Shown here one piece after another: positions 46,373 to 55,682 of a DNA stretch of 64,000 nucleotides (positions are counted from its first letter, which is position 1; the number at the start of each line of letters is the position of its first letter). The position numbers and the translations under genes were made by a program. Under the pieces are notes generated by a model. It saw only the letters and a list, made by a program, of their open reading frames with translations. It was not told where the DNA came from and searched no databases. Source of the DNA: Helicobacter suis (GTDB taxonomy: Bacteria > Campylobacterota > Campylobacteria > Campylobacterales > Helicobacteraceae); assembly GCF_902196125.1 (NCBI RefSeq), contig NZ_CABIKG010000003.1, positions 40,757 to 104,756 of the forward strand, written 5' to 3'.

Positions 46373-47509
46373 ATGAAAATTGCCATCGTAGAAGATGATA
46401 TTAACATGCGCAAGAGTTTAGAACTCTTTTTTAGCGATCAAGAGGATTTGGAGGTGGTGGCTTTTAAAGGACCTAAGGAGGCGCTTAAGGCTTTAGATGA
46501 AAGTTTTGAACTCATCATTACAGATATTAACATGCCCCAAATGGACGGACTAGAATTTTTGCGCCATTTAGAGGGGCGTTATGAGGCCATTGTGATTACA
46601 GGCAATGCCACCCTTAATAAAGCCATTGAATCTATCCGCTTGGGGGTAAAAGATTTTTTCCAAAAGCCCTTTAAGCCGGAACTACTCTTAGAATCTATTT
46701 ATCGCAGTAAAAGAGTGTTAGAGTTTCATAAAAGCAAGCCCAAACAAAAGCCCTCTAAAGAATTTTTTATCGCTTCCTCTCAGGCTTTAAAGGCCGTGCA
46801 AAAACAGGCTTTAAAAGCGGCAGTTACAGATGCAAGCGTGTTTTTACAAGGCCCTAGCGGAGTGGGCAAAGAAGTTTTTGCCCGCTTTATCCACACAAAT
46901 TCTAAACGATCTAAAGAGCCTTTTATGGCCATTAACATGGCTGCTATCCCCGAACACCTCTTAGAATCTGAGCTTTTTGGCTATGAAAAGGGGGCCTTTA
47001 CTGATGCCACAGCGACAAAACCCGGTTTATTTGAAATGGCACATAAGGGGAGTGTGTTTTTAGATGAAATTAGCGAAATGCCTTTAAAACTACAAAGCAA
47101 ACTTTTACGGGTGATTCAAGAAAAAGAACTCATGCGGCTTGGGAGCAATAAAACTATTAAGGTTGATTTACGCTTTATTGCAGCTACGAATACTAATATC
47201 CAAGAAAAGATCGCGGCTAAAGAATTTCGCGAGGATTTGTTTTTCCGCTTGCAAACTATTCCGCTAAATATCCCTCCGCTAAAAGAGCGCAAAGAGGAGA
47301 TTTTGCCCTTAGCCGAGTGGAAACTTAAAGAAGTACTGCAGGTTTATAATTTGGGGCAAAAACATTTTTCTAAAGGCGCGCAGGAGTGTTTGCTTAATTA
47401 CACTTGGCATGGCAATATCCGCGAGTTACTCTCAGTAGTAGAGAGGGCAGCCATTTTAAGCGAAGGGGAGAGTATTAGTGAAAAAGATTTATTTTTGGAG
47501 CGGAGTTAA
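46373..47509 (+). CDS. flgR: Sigma-54-dependent flagellar response regulator FlgR
   Basis: NtrC-family activator of the RpoN flagellar genes, phosphorylated by FlgS. The 378-residue protein has a receiver domain (Asp51 in LIITDINMPQMDG, conserved Lys in FFQKPFKPE), an AAA+ domain (Walker A GPSGVGKEVFARFIH, sigma-54 contact loop GAFTDA, FREDLFFRL) and ends soon after WHGNIRELLSVVERAAIL. The usual C-terminal helix-turn-helix is absent, as in H. pylori FlgR, so it is expected to activate from solution. Confidence 0.94.
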   Translation: MKIAIVEDDINMRKSLELFFSDQEDLEVVAFKGPKEALKALDESFELIITDINMPQMDGLEFLRHLEGRYEAIVITGNATLNKAIESIRLGVKDFFQKPFKPELLLESIYRSKRVLEFHKSKPKQKPSKEFFIASSQALKAVQKQALKAAVTDASVFLQGPSGVGKEVFARFIHTNSKRSKEPFMAINMAAIPEHLLESELFGYEKGAFTDATATKPGLFEMAHKGSVFLDEISEMPLKLQSKLLRVIQEKELMRLGSNKTIKVDLRFIAATNTNIQEKIAAKEFREDLFFRLQTIPLNIPPLKERKEEILPLAEWKLKEVLQVYNLGQKHFSKGAQECLLNYTWHGNIRELLSVVERAAILSEGESISEKDLFLERS

Positions 47510-47560
47510 CTTTTTTGTGCTATAGGTAAACGCCTTTTATTTTTTAAGCAAGGAGATTAA

Positions 47561-48406
47561 GTGGAATTTGTAACTTTAAATAATGGAGTGCATGTCCCTA
47601 TTTTAGGTTTTGGGGTGTTTCAAATCCCAGATGATGCATGTGAAAAGGCGGTTTTAGAAGCCATTGAGTGCGGGTATCGCTTGATTGATACCGCCCAAAT
47701 GTATCAAAACGAAAGAGGGGTGGGCTCTGCAATTAAAAAAGCCAGTGTATCCCGCGAGGAACTTTTTATTACAACTAAAGTATGGTTTAGCAATGCCGGA
47801 GAGAAAAAGGCTAAGGCATCTGTAGAAGAATCATTAAGAAGAATGCAACTAGATTATTTGGATTTAGTGTTGATTCACCAACCCTTTAATGACTATTATG
47901 GGACTTACCGCGCTTTAGAAGATCTTTATAGAGAGGGTAAACTTAAATGCATTGGGGTGAGTAATTTTTACCCCGATCGCCTTGCAGATTTAGTTAGTTT
48001 TACCCAAATTGTCCCTGCTATTAATCAAGTTGAGATCAACCCTTTTAACCAGCAAGTTAAAGCCCAAGAGACCATGCAAAAATATAAAGTCCAGCCACAG
48101 GCTTGGGGACCCTTTGCAGAGGGGCGCAATAACATTTTTAGCCACCCCACCTTACAAGAGATTGCCAACAAGCACAATAAAAGCATCGCTCAGGTGGTCT
48201 TGCGCTGGCTAGTGCAAAGAGAAATTGTGGTTTTATTTAAGTCAGATAAAAAAGCAAGAATGATTGAAAATAGCCAGATTTTTGACTTTAGCCTGCCTTC
48301 TGAGGATATGCAAACCATCGCACAGCTCGATCAACAGCAAAGCGCCTTTTTTGATCACCGCGATCCAGGTGCGCTAGAGTTTTTAAAAACACTACCCACT
48401 CTATAA
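47561..48406 (+). CDS. Aldo/keto reductase
   Basis: NADPH-dependent reductase of 281 residues. Catalytic residues appear in LIDTAQMYQNERGVGSAIKK (Asp, Tyr), ELFITTKVWFSNAG (Lys) and LDLVLIHQPFNDYYG (His), with VPAINQVEINPF and the C-terminal cofactor loop (VVLFKSDKKARMIENSQIF). The start is GTG 47561 preceded by AAGGAGA. This resembles the AKR5 2,5-diketogluconate/prostaglandin reductase group; the natural substrate is not evident. It ends 9 bases before cysK. Confidence 0.88.
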   Translation: MEFVTLNNGVHVPILGFGVFQIPDDACEKAVLEAIECGYRLIDTAQMYQNERGVGSAIKKASVSREELFITTKVWFSNAGEKKAKASVEESLRRMQLDYLDLVLIHQPFNDYYGTYRALEDLYREGKLKCIGVSNFYPDRLADLVSFTQIVPAINQVEINPFNQQVKAQETMQKYKVQPQAWGPFAEGRNNIFSHPTLQEIANKHNKSIAQVVLRWLVQREIVVLFKSDKKARMIENSQIFDFSLPSEDMQTIAQLDQQQSAFFDHRDPGALEFLKTLPTL

Positions 48407-48415
48407 GGATTTTGC

Positions 48416-49339
48416 ATGGTTTATCAAAATGCTTTAGAACTAATCGGCAATACGCCCATTTTAAAAACTAACCACCTCTTAGAAGCGGGTGCGGCTGATC
48501 TTTTTATCAAGTTGGAGAAATTTAACCCGGGGGGCAGTGTGAAAGATCGCGCGGCTTTAGGAATGATTGAGCAAGCAGAAAAAGATGGGCGGCTTAAAAA
48601 GGGAATGACTATTGTAGAACCAACTAGCGGTAATACCGGCATTGCCCTAGCTTTAATAGGTTTACTCAAGGGTTATAAGGTAACTATTGTGATGCCAGAT
48701 ACCATGAGTGTAGAGCGCCGCGAGCTTATTAGAGCTTATGGAGCAGAGTTAATTTTAACACCGGGGGCACAGGGCACTAAAGGAGCGATTGATAAAGCTT
48801 TGCAAATGGGACAACAAGAGGGCTATTTTATCCCACAGCAGTTTGAAAACCCCGCTAACCCCCAAAAACACTACAACACCACCGCAGAAGAGATTTTAAA
48901 AGATTTGCCTAAAGTAGATGCGCTGATCTTTGGTGTGGGCACAGGAGGCACGATTGCAGGGGTGGGGCGTAAATTTAAAGAGAAAAACCACCATGCTAAA
49001 ATTATTGCAGTAGAGCCCGCACAATCGCCCATTTTAAGTGGGGGTACACACAGCCCTCATAAAATACAGGGTATTGGTGTGGGATTTGTACCGGCTAATT
49101 ATGATAAAGCGGTAGTAGATAAAGTCATTGCTGTAGATGAGCGCGATGCGGCACATACGGCTAAGCTTTTTGGAGAAAAAGAGGGGATTTTAGTAGGAAT
49201 CTCCTCAGGGGCGGCTATTTTTGCAGGAATACAGGTAGCGCGCCAACTTGGCAAGGGTAAATCCGTGCTTGCTCTCGCGCCCGATGGAGGGGAAAAATAC
49301 ATCTCAACCGGGCTTTATGATGCTAGATCTGAATTATAG
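48416..49339 (+). CDS. cysK: Cysteine synthase
   Basis: PLP enzyme that makes cysteine from O-acetylserine and sulfide. The 307-residue protein has the Schiff-base lysine in [17 protein letters not shown], the substrate loop [31 protein letters not shown] and [11 protein letters not shown]. It overlaps cysE by about 20 bases, giving a two-gene cysteine operon with the acetylserine producer downstream. The C-terminal ending differs from long CBS forms. Confidence 0.94.
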   Translation: MVYQNALELIGNTPILKTNHLLEAGAADLFIKLEKFNPGGSVKDRAALGMIEQAEKDGRLKKGMTIVEPTSGNTGIALALIGLLKGYKVTIVMPDTMSVERRELIRAYGAELILTPGAQGTKGAIDKALQMGQQEGYFIPQQFENPANPQKHYNTTAEEILKDLPKVDALIFGVGTGGTIAGVGRKFKEKNHHAKIIAVEPAQSPILSGGTHSPHKIQGIGVGFVPANYDKAVVDKVIAVDERDAAHTAKLFGEKEGILVGISSGAAIFAGIQVARQLGKGKSVLALAPDGGEKYISTGLYDARSEL

Positions 49340-49850
49340 CTTAGAGCGCGCTTTAGAGCAAGACCCGGCTGCTAGGAATAAATGGGAGGTTTTATTGCTT
49401 TATCCGGGTGTGCATGCGCTTTTAGCTCATCGCCTAGCCCATGCTCTTCATAAACGCCGATTTTACTTTTTAGCCCGTGCGCTCTCTCAATTTGCGCGCT
49501 TTTTAACCGGGATAGAAATCCACCCGGGGGCACAAATTGGGCGCGGGCTTTTTATTGATCATGGCATGGGTGTGGTGATTGGCGAAACCACACAAATTGG
49601 TAATGATGTTACAATTTATCATGGCGTTACTCTGGGAGGCACAGGCAAACATAAAGGCAAACGCCACCCCACTTTAGGCGATCGCGTGGTGGTGGGGGCG
49701 GGGGCTAAGGTTTTAGGGGCCGTGGTGATTGGCAATGATGTTAAGATTGGGGCTAATGCAGTGGTGCTCTCTGATTTACCCCATGGATCAACAGCAGTTG
49801 GTACAAAGGCTAAATTAATAGATAAAACAAATGCGGGCGATGAGGAGTGA
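49317..49850 (+). CDS. cysE: Serine acetyltransferase
   Basis: Makes O-acetylserine, the CysK substrate, from serine and acetyl-CoA. The 177-residue short-form protein has the helical start ([20 protein letters not shown]) and the left-handed beta-helix with [38 protein letters not shown] and [14 protein letters not shown]. It starts at ATG 49317 or 49320, inside the cysK 3' end. The C-terminal tail that docks into CysK in enteric bacteria ends in Ile; here it ends DEE, so complex formation is uncertain. Confidence 0.94.
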   Translation: MMLDLNYSLERALEQDPAARNKWEVLLLYPGVHALLAHRLAHALHKRRFYFLARALSQFARFLTGIEIHPGAQIGRGLFIDHGMGVVIGETTQIGNDVTIYHGVTLGGTGKHKGKRHPTLGDRVVVGAGAKVLGAVVIGNDVKIGANAVVLSDLPHGSTAVGTKAKLIDKTNAGDEE

Positions 49851-50035
49851 ATGGGTAAAGTGCAGACAGGGCTATAGATCTGAAAAAACCTTAGATTTAT
49901 AGGGAATTGTTTTATAAGAAATATCCATTTTATTTTTTAAATATTAAATATCAAGTTTGGAGAAGCAAAGCGGTACTAGGTTGTTAAAAAGCTTTGCTGC
50001 TTAATTAAAAAACCCAAACATACCCTCAATATTAA

Positions 50036-50056
50036 AAAATCAAGGATTGTTACAAG
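50036..50056. repeat. 21-bp sequence shared with 26265-26285 at gene breakpoints (right copy)
   Basis: Matches the left copy at 20 of 21 positions. The open frame of the decayed polyvalent-type gene begins immediately after it. Nothing else is recognised in 49851-50035, which is AT-rich. Confidence 0.6.
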
Positions 50057-52953
50057 GAATTTAGCAATGCCACTAAAGCCCTACTTAGAGAGATTGAGCA
50101 AGCACTACCAAGAAGTACACAATCTGAGGGATTAAGCACTAGTGGGGAATTAAAGCCTAATAGAGAAGTACAAAACACTACCCCTATTACAGAGAGTGGG
50201 GAGAGTGTAGGGAGTGCTAGCAGTGGAACAACTCAAGCAATAGAGACAAAAGCGCTAGAGAGTAGCAAAGTTAAGGGGGCAAGTGAAGCGGGTGTAAGTG
50301 AGGCAAGAGCTTTACAAAGTGAAGCGCCTGTAAATGCTAGAGGTTTACAGAGTGAAACGGCAGAACAGAATGTTAAGGCTTTAGAGAGTGAAGCAGATGT
50401 AAAGGCTTTAGAAAATCAAGAGTTTAAAGCAAAAGCCACAGAGCTTTACAACATAGCTAAAGCTCAAGAGGTGGAGTTTAAAGGGTTTTTAGAAAATCTT
50501 AAGAGTGCTAATAATTCTTTAGAATTAGGCCAAATCCTTAAAAGTGAAGCTAGTATTGAAAGTAAAATTGCACGCAAAGCCGGGGATATAAGCGCCATAA
50601 GCGATTATTTAAGAGCGGCTATTATTAGTAAGGATAAAACCCACTTAGATACGGAATTAGTAAGGCTAGAGGATAGTTTAGAATCAAGAGGGATCAAGCC
50701 TACAATAGAACTACACCACCGCGATTCAGGTTATAAAGGTGTGCATATACAATTTGAGTTTAACGGCGTGCCTTCTGAGATACAGCTACATACGGTTAAG
50801 AGTTGGCGGATCAAAAAAAGATTAGACCCACTTTATCACGAACTAAGAGAACATGAAATTAAAAACACACTAACGACAGAAGAAGTAAAAAATATCAAGG
50901 CAGCAAGCCGGCGACTTGGTCAAGATTCAGATTTAGATATTAAGGCTTTTACTTCATTTGCGGTTAAATCAGATAGCGCCTCCAATTCTGAAAAATCCGT
51001 ATTAGTTAGAAAATCCGCAACAGACTTAAACCTAACCCAAGAACCTTTAGAAAAGTCAAACTCAAATGTGCCGCCCGTAGTGGATTTAGATGTAAAATCT
51101 ATCGCATACAACCGCCCAGAATCCGTATTGAGTGAAAAATCTAATTTTTCAGGAGGTAAAGGGAATAAATCAGCCATTGAAAAACCTTTATTAAGTAGTA
51201 CTGAGGCTATTAAAAACCCCCTTAAAAGTCAAGTTATCCCCCACAATAAAGCCTTTGGTACAAACTTTGAGCAGTTTTACCATGATCCAAAAGGCGCAAT
51301 TGCTAAACTACTAGAGACTAAAGAGGGACAAGTAGCCGGGGCATTTTATAGAGAGGATTTAGGCGATATAGATTTGGTGTGGGGGGAAATTAGAGATCAA
51401 AAGGGTAATTTACAAGGTTATGGGCTAAGTAAAATTGTAGAAAAACACCTAAATGACTTTAGCCCATTTGAGGGGAATAATGCTTATGAGAAATTAGGCA
51501 ATGGGTTAGAGGAAATAGTAAGTGGGGGGAGGTGGTTAAAAGGGTGGGCAGAGAAGACGCCTACAACATAACACATAAAGGCTTTATCGTAGGTATTAAT
51601 AAAGGCTATGACAAACAAGGTAATAATTATTGGATAGTTACAGCTTTTGATAAGAACAAGCCTATACAAGAGAAAACCATTAGGACAGCACGCGTTAATG
51701 ATTTAACAAAAGAGCCGAACAATCCCTCTTTAAACTCTACAGCCACTTCTACTAAACCCTCCCTTAAAAGTCAAGAGCCTAAACTACTCCCCTATAAACT
51801 CACATCAGAGATTTATAAAGAGGCTAAAGCTAGGGGTTTAAGTTATACAGAATTTAAAGCTTTAAGTAAACAAAACGATACAAGATACATTGAGTTTAAA
51901 AAGGCTGAGAGTCAAAACATTAAGGATTTATTAGACCCTAGTAAACCCTTAAGAATGCTTAGCCCAGAGCAAATTACAGATAGATTATTAGATCAAGTCA
52001 AAAAGCATAATGCTAAGGTGTGGGTGGGGGAGTTGAATAACCCTAAGATGATAGAAACCTTGGGGCTAAATTCTAATGAAAAGCTTAAGTTGGTTGTAGA
52101 CGGAGACGCTCTAAAACACATTGAAACAAAACATGGGGCTAATTCTATAATGGCTAAAAATGGGCAACCACCTATCACAAACCAAGACATAGCCAACCTT
52201 AATCACTTAATTAACACCGCAGATCAATACATACTAAGCCCAACTAGAAAAGATACAAGAATTGTTGTGGGCAAACAAATTAACGGGTATGTTGTAGTTG
52301 TAGAAGTTGTGAGTAAAAAGAATAACCGCTTAATGCTAAAAAACATGTATAAAGAGCATGGAAAATTAGAAAATAGCAAAGAATTTAAAACGCCCATCAG
52401 TAACCACAATGTGGCGAACTCACGCCCAAGTGCTAGACCGGGTGAGGACTTAGATACTGCTATGGGCGGAGTGGATGATAAAGTTTTAGCGCTTAAAAGT
52501 CAAGAACGCCCTTACAGGGTTATTACAGATAAAGAGGCCTTTATTAAGAATTTAGATTTAAGCGCTACAGCTACACCCATACCTAAAGAACTAGATGTAA
52601 AAGGATTTTTAAAAAGACTACAAGGAGTACACAATAAAACAAGATTTATTGAACATTTACAAAGCAGAAATAACGCTAAACAGCGCTTAGAATATTTAAA
52701 TCTTGTAGAACCGACACTAACCAAACCAGATATTCAACTAATTTTTAAAGAACCGCCTAAGCAAGAGTACATCAAGGCGTTTAAAACAGAAAACCAAAAA
52801 GACCTAACTTACCTATTAGTTACAATGGATAACGATAAAGTGCTAGTTACGGGAATTGTAGACGCGCCTACTAGATATTTAAAGCGTCAGATAAGAATTG
52901 CGGACATTATCCACGCGTTCATTCCGCCGAACAGGCTTGCAGACGCAAAGTGA
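50057..52953 (+). pseudogene. C-terminal remnant of a multidomain polyvalent-type toxin protein
   Basis: About 965 codons open without a start in frame: GTG 50471 is the first usable codon, yet coding sequence extends back to 50057. The region begins with repeats of (A/G)LxSE (ALQSEAPVNARGLQSETAEQ). An RSH-like domain follows (KAGDISAISDYLRAAIISKD, GYKGVHIQFEFNGVPSEIQL). Next is a barnase/EndoU/colicin-like nuclease region (GAFYREDLGDIDLVWG, GFIVGINKGYDKQGNNYWIV), interrupted by a frameshift at G6 (51524-51529); one more G joins the frames as SGGEVVKRVGRED. Two similar domains come later (GDALKHIETKHGANSIM; LTYLLVTMDNDKVLVTGIVD). Such chains occur at the end of giant helicase-methylase proteins of Helicobacter conjugative elements. 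Domain names are from recognition, not search. Confidence 0.65.
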
Positions 52954-53007
52954 ATTAACACCGCGTGGCCTATGGGGTGAGTGTACACAAAAATACCTTA
53001 ACTCATC

Positions 53008-53238
53008 ATGAAAAGCTTTACAGCGCTAGCTTGTAGCCTCCTACTCACCGCATGCACCCCCCGCGTTATATATCAAAAGGTTTATATCCCCACTAAGTGT
53101 AATATTATCAAACCAGAAAGACCGCCCGCCCACTTAGATTATTTGAGCTATTTAAAAGAGTTGTTGATCTACACTGAAAGGCTTGAGAAAGATTTAGAAT
53201 TTTGCACTAAAGAGATTGAGCCTACTAAAGCGCCTTAG
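53008..53238 (+). CDS. Small lipoprotein of the decayed mobile region
   Basis: A 76-residue protein with a lipoprotein signal (FTALACSLLLTAC, lipobox LTAC, so the mature chain starts at Cys16). The mature part has VIYQKVYIPTKCNIIKPERP, then a helical segment with a late Cys (YTERLEKDLEFCTKEIE). Similar small lipoproteins occur in epsilonproteobacterial prophages and conjugative elements; a spanin-like role is only a guess. No ribosome site is visible. It follows the toxin-like remnant by 54 bases. Confidence 0.55.
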   Translation: MKSFTALACSLLLTACTPRVIYQKVYIPTKCNIIKPERPPAHLDYLSYLKELLIYTERLEKDLEFCTKEIEPTKAP

Positions 53239-53374
53239 CCAAACACCTTTAAAAATAAAGCCCAGCTAGATAAAAGCCCTACTTCAGACAAAAACACGAT
53301 AAGCCCACAAACACAGCTAAAGCAAAAAAAGAGAGAAAGGGGACTAAAATAGGGGCTAGAATGCCCGCTACTAC

Positions 53375-54097
53375 CTACAACCCGCTAACATAGGCGTTAA
53401 GCCACACTAAACCGCTAAAGCTAGCATACAAAACCGCTAAGCGCAATAAGAACACCACAAGCCCTCTAGAGTGGGCGCTAAAATATTGTGTTGTTGTGTT
53501 GCGCTCGATGAGTTTGGCGCTCCCATTCTCTAGGACTTGCAACTGATAGTTTGACAAATCCCCCTCCCCTAAAAACACCCCACCATAAACTAGAAAACTT
53601 TGATCCTCTTGACCCTCATAATCTTTGGTGTAATACCTTTTAGCTAAATGGGGCGGATTGGCATCTGTGTAAAGATAGGTTTAACATTGTGGGATAAGTT
53701 AGTCTCAATCAAGGTGGCGTACTCTAAAACCCCCTCTACAAGCAAGTAAGAACCCCCTTTAATCAGGGAAAACACAGCCGAAATCGCCAATATTAGCCCC
53801 CACATCTACCATAGAGAGTTTGCCGTATTTATCACGGATATGGGCAACAATTCCTCCTAAAATGCGCTCATAAAAAGGGCATTCTCTTAGGATAATGAAT
53901 AAGGGGTGAGAGAGAGGCTTAGTGAGTGTGATGTCTTGAAATTTAGTGGTGATGGTAGGGTTTTTGTAGCGAATAAGTAGCGATTTTATTGAATCATAAA
54001 ACTTAATCAAACGGCTATTAGGGCAATTAAGTATTTTATTATGAACAAAGTAACTCAGACGGATTAAAAACTTCTCTTTCCATTTAGAAAGCGGCAT
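53375..54097 (-). pseudogene. FkbM-family methyltransferase, broken by frameshifts
   Basis: Three frames give one protein. Codons from ATG 54097 encode LSHPLFIILRECPFYERIL and the AdoMet motif LSMVDVGANIGDFG; the frame ends at 53759. A shift near 53769-53772 gives FSLIKGGSYLLVEGVLEYAT and LIETNLSHNV. A shift near 53675-53690 gives YLYTDANPPHLAKRYYTKDY and GEGDLSNYQLQVLENGSAKL. The FkbM family methylates sugars or antibiotics. The hydrophobic end (53375-53480, LVVFLLRLAVLYASFSGLVW) does not fit and may be another remnant fused on. An AAGGA site precedes the ATG. Confidence 0.6.
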
Positions 54098-54198
54098 GGT
54101 TTTCCTTTAATAAAATGTTTGTTTATTCTAACCGGATAAAGATTTGTATAAAATTAAGGCAAATATGAGACAATAAGGCTTTCTAAGGAGATAAAGAA

Positions 54199-55206
54199 AT
54201 GGAGGCATTAACCCAGTTTGTGCGTTGTGCGGGTTGAGCGGCTAAGGTAGGTCTGGCAGATCTCAAACAAATTACAGCCCCTCTTAAACAGCCCCGCGCT
54301 CCGGGTGTACTTTTAGATTTTAGTGATCATGATGATTGTGGCGCTTTGCAGGTTGGGGGGTCTTTGCTTGTACAAAGTGTAGATGTGATTCCACCAGTGG
54401 TAGATGATCCTTACTTATACGGGCAAATAGCCACAGCCAACGCTTTAAGCGATGTGTTTGCTAAGGGAGCGCGTGCTTTAAGTGCGCTCAGTATTTTAGC
54501 TTGGGATCAAGAACGGGTGAGTAAAGAGAGTGTGCAGGCAATTTTGCAGGGCTCTTTAGATAAATTAAATGAGTGTGGCTGTTCTCTTTTGGGGGGGCAT
54601 AGTTTAAGTGATTTAGAGCAAAAATTTGGTTTGAGTGTTACGGGGGTGGTTTTAAAAGAGCTTTGGCATAACAATACGGCGCAAATAGACGATGTACTTA
54701 TCTTAACCAAACCTCTAGGCAGTGGGATCATCACCACCGCCTTAAAAAGAAGGGTGATTGCTAACGCCCCTAAGACTCTTATTAGCATGGCAACTTTAAA
54801 TGTTAAGGCGATGGAAGTTTTGCAAAAATTTAGTGTGCACGCTTGTACCGATGTAACCGGGTTTGGATTACTTGGGCATGTAAGCCAAATGTTAAACCCC
54901 TCTATCTCTATAGAAATAGAAAGCGCCTCTATTCCCCTTTTAGAGGGGGCGTTAGAATTAGCTAGGCAGGGGGTGTATCCGGGGGGCAGTGTAGCTAATC
55001 AAAAAGCTTTAAGTGATCAAGTTTTAAGCCACACTTCTTTACCCGAGATTCTTTTTTATGACGCCCAAACCTCTGGAGGGTTATTAGCCACTTTAGAAAA
55101 ACACGAGGCTAAAGAATGTGTGCAGATTTTAAGAGATGAAGGGATAGAAGCACAGATAATAGGGCAATGTGTGCCCCGAAAAAGCCCCCCCCTTATACTT
55201 TTTTAA
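54199..55206 (+). CDS. selD: Selenide, water dikinase SelD with in-frame UGA (selenocysteine 13)
   Basis: Makes selenophosphate, the selenium donor for Sec-tRNA synthesis. ATG 54199 follows AAGGAG at 54185-54190. The first 12 codons (MEALTQFVRCAG) are followed by TGA at 54235-54237 and then AAKVGLADLKQI, so the active site reads CAG-U-AAK, with selenocysteine at residue 13 and its partner Lys16. The rest is standard: DFSDHDDCGALQVGGSLLVQ, DVTGFGLLGHVSQML, TSGGLLATLEKH. Full length is 335 residues. An automatic call would start late (54346) and lose the catalytic region. AGGTCT at 54249-54254 matches the apical loop of enteric bSECIS elements; folding was not computed. Tail-to-tail with the next gene. 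Confidence 0.93.
54235..54275 (+). promoter_or_regulatory. UGA(Sec) codon and candidate bSECIS element in selD
   Basis: The TGA codon at 54235-54237 is followed by AGGTCT at 54249-54254, the same six bases as the E. coli fdhF SECIS apical loop. The spacing (11 bases) is shorter than in fdhF, and the stem is not obvious by eye, so the structure is tentative although the recoding itself is well supported. Confidence 0.5.
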
Positions 55207-55565
55207 CTCCAATCTGAGGGGCTTTTACCCTCTTTGATTTTTTGGATTTTGGCTTCATAACGGCGGATAGAAGTGAGGGTATTGTTATGGGTACGGCGAA
55301 ATTTTTCAAAGGACTCACGGATAGATTGCATGCTAATTTTACAGCGCTTAGACACAAGTCTTAAACTCATGTAAACATCATTGAGGGGTTTATAAGCTTG
55401 GCAACGATTAACAAAAAATTGGTAGCGGGCTGAAATATCCTTACAGCCATAAAGCTGTTTCTTACTCTTTTTTAGATAAGTCGCATAAGTTGCTTCTTGT
55501 TGCAAATACTCAGCCTTCAGTTTGTTAAATTCCTGGTGCAAATCCAGATTCTTTTTTAGTTTCAT
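55203..55565 (-). CDS. Hypothetical small coiled-coil protein
   Basis: A 120-residue basic, helical protein without recognisable motifs other than heptad-like stretches (FNKLKAEYLQQEATYATYLK, RRYEAKIQKIKEGK) and two Cys. ATG 55565 is chosen over 55571, since GGAGA is too close to the latter. It overlaps the selD end by four bases, tail-to-tail. No function is proposed. Confidence 0.6.
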   Translation of the reverse strand: MKLKKNLDLHQEFNKLKAEYLQQEATYATYLKKSKKQLYGCKDISARYQFFVNRCQAYKPLNDVYMSLRLVSKRCKISMQSIRESFEKFRRTHNNTLTSIRRYEAKIQKIKEGKSPSDWS

Positions 55566-55682
55566 GCTCATTCTCCGTTTATGTATATCTAGTAGCCTAT
55601 TTTACGCTAATTTCTCTTAATTATTTTTTAAATATAAAAGATTGTGTGCTTTATCTATTTAAAAATAATACTAGATTGATCA

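Noticed and set aside
53239..53480. Minus-strand small membrane protein
   Set aside because: Hydrophobic but interrupted by stops and without a start; kept only as a remark in the FkbM remnant.
55185..55192. C8 tract at the end of selD
   Set aside because: It affects only the last few residues, and selD is unlikely to be phase variable.
54346..55206. SelD starting at ATG 54346
   Set aside because: It would lack the catalytic region; the in-frame TGA upstream is at the known selenocysteine position.
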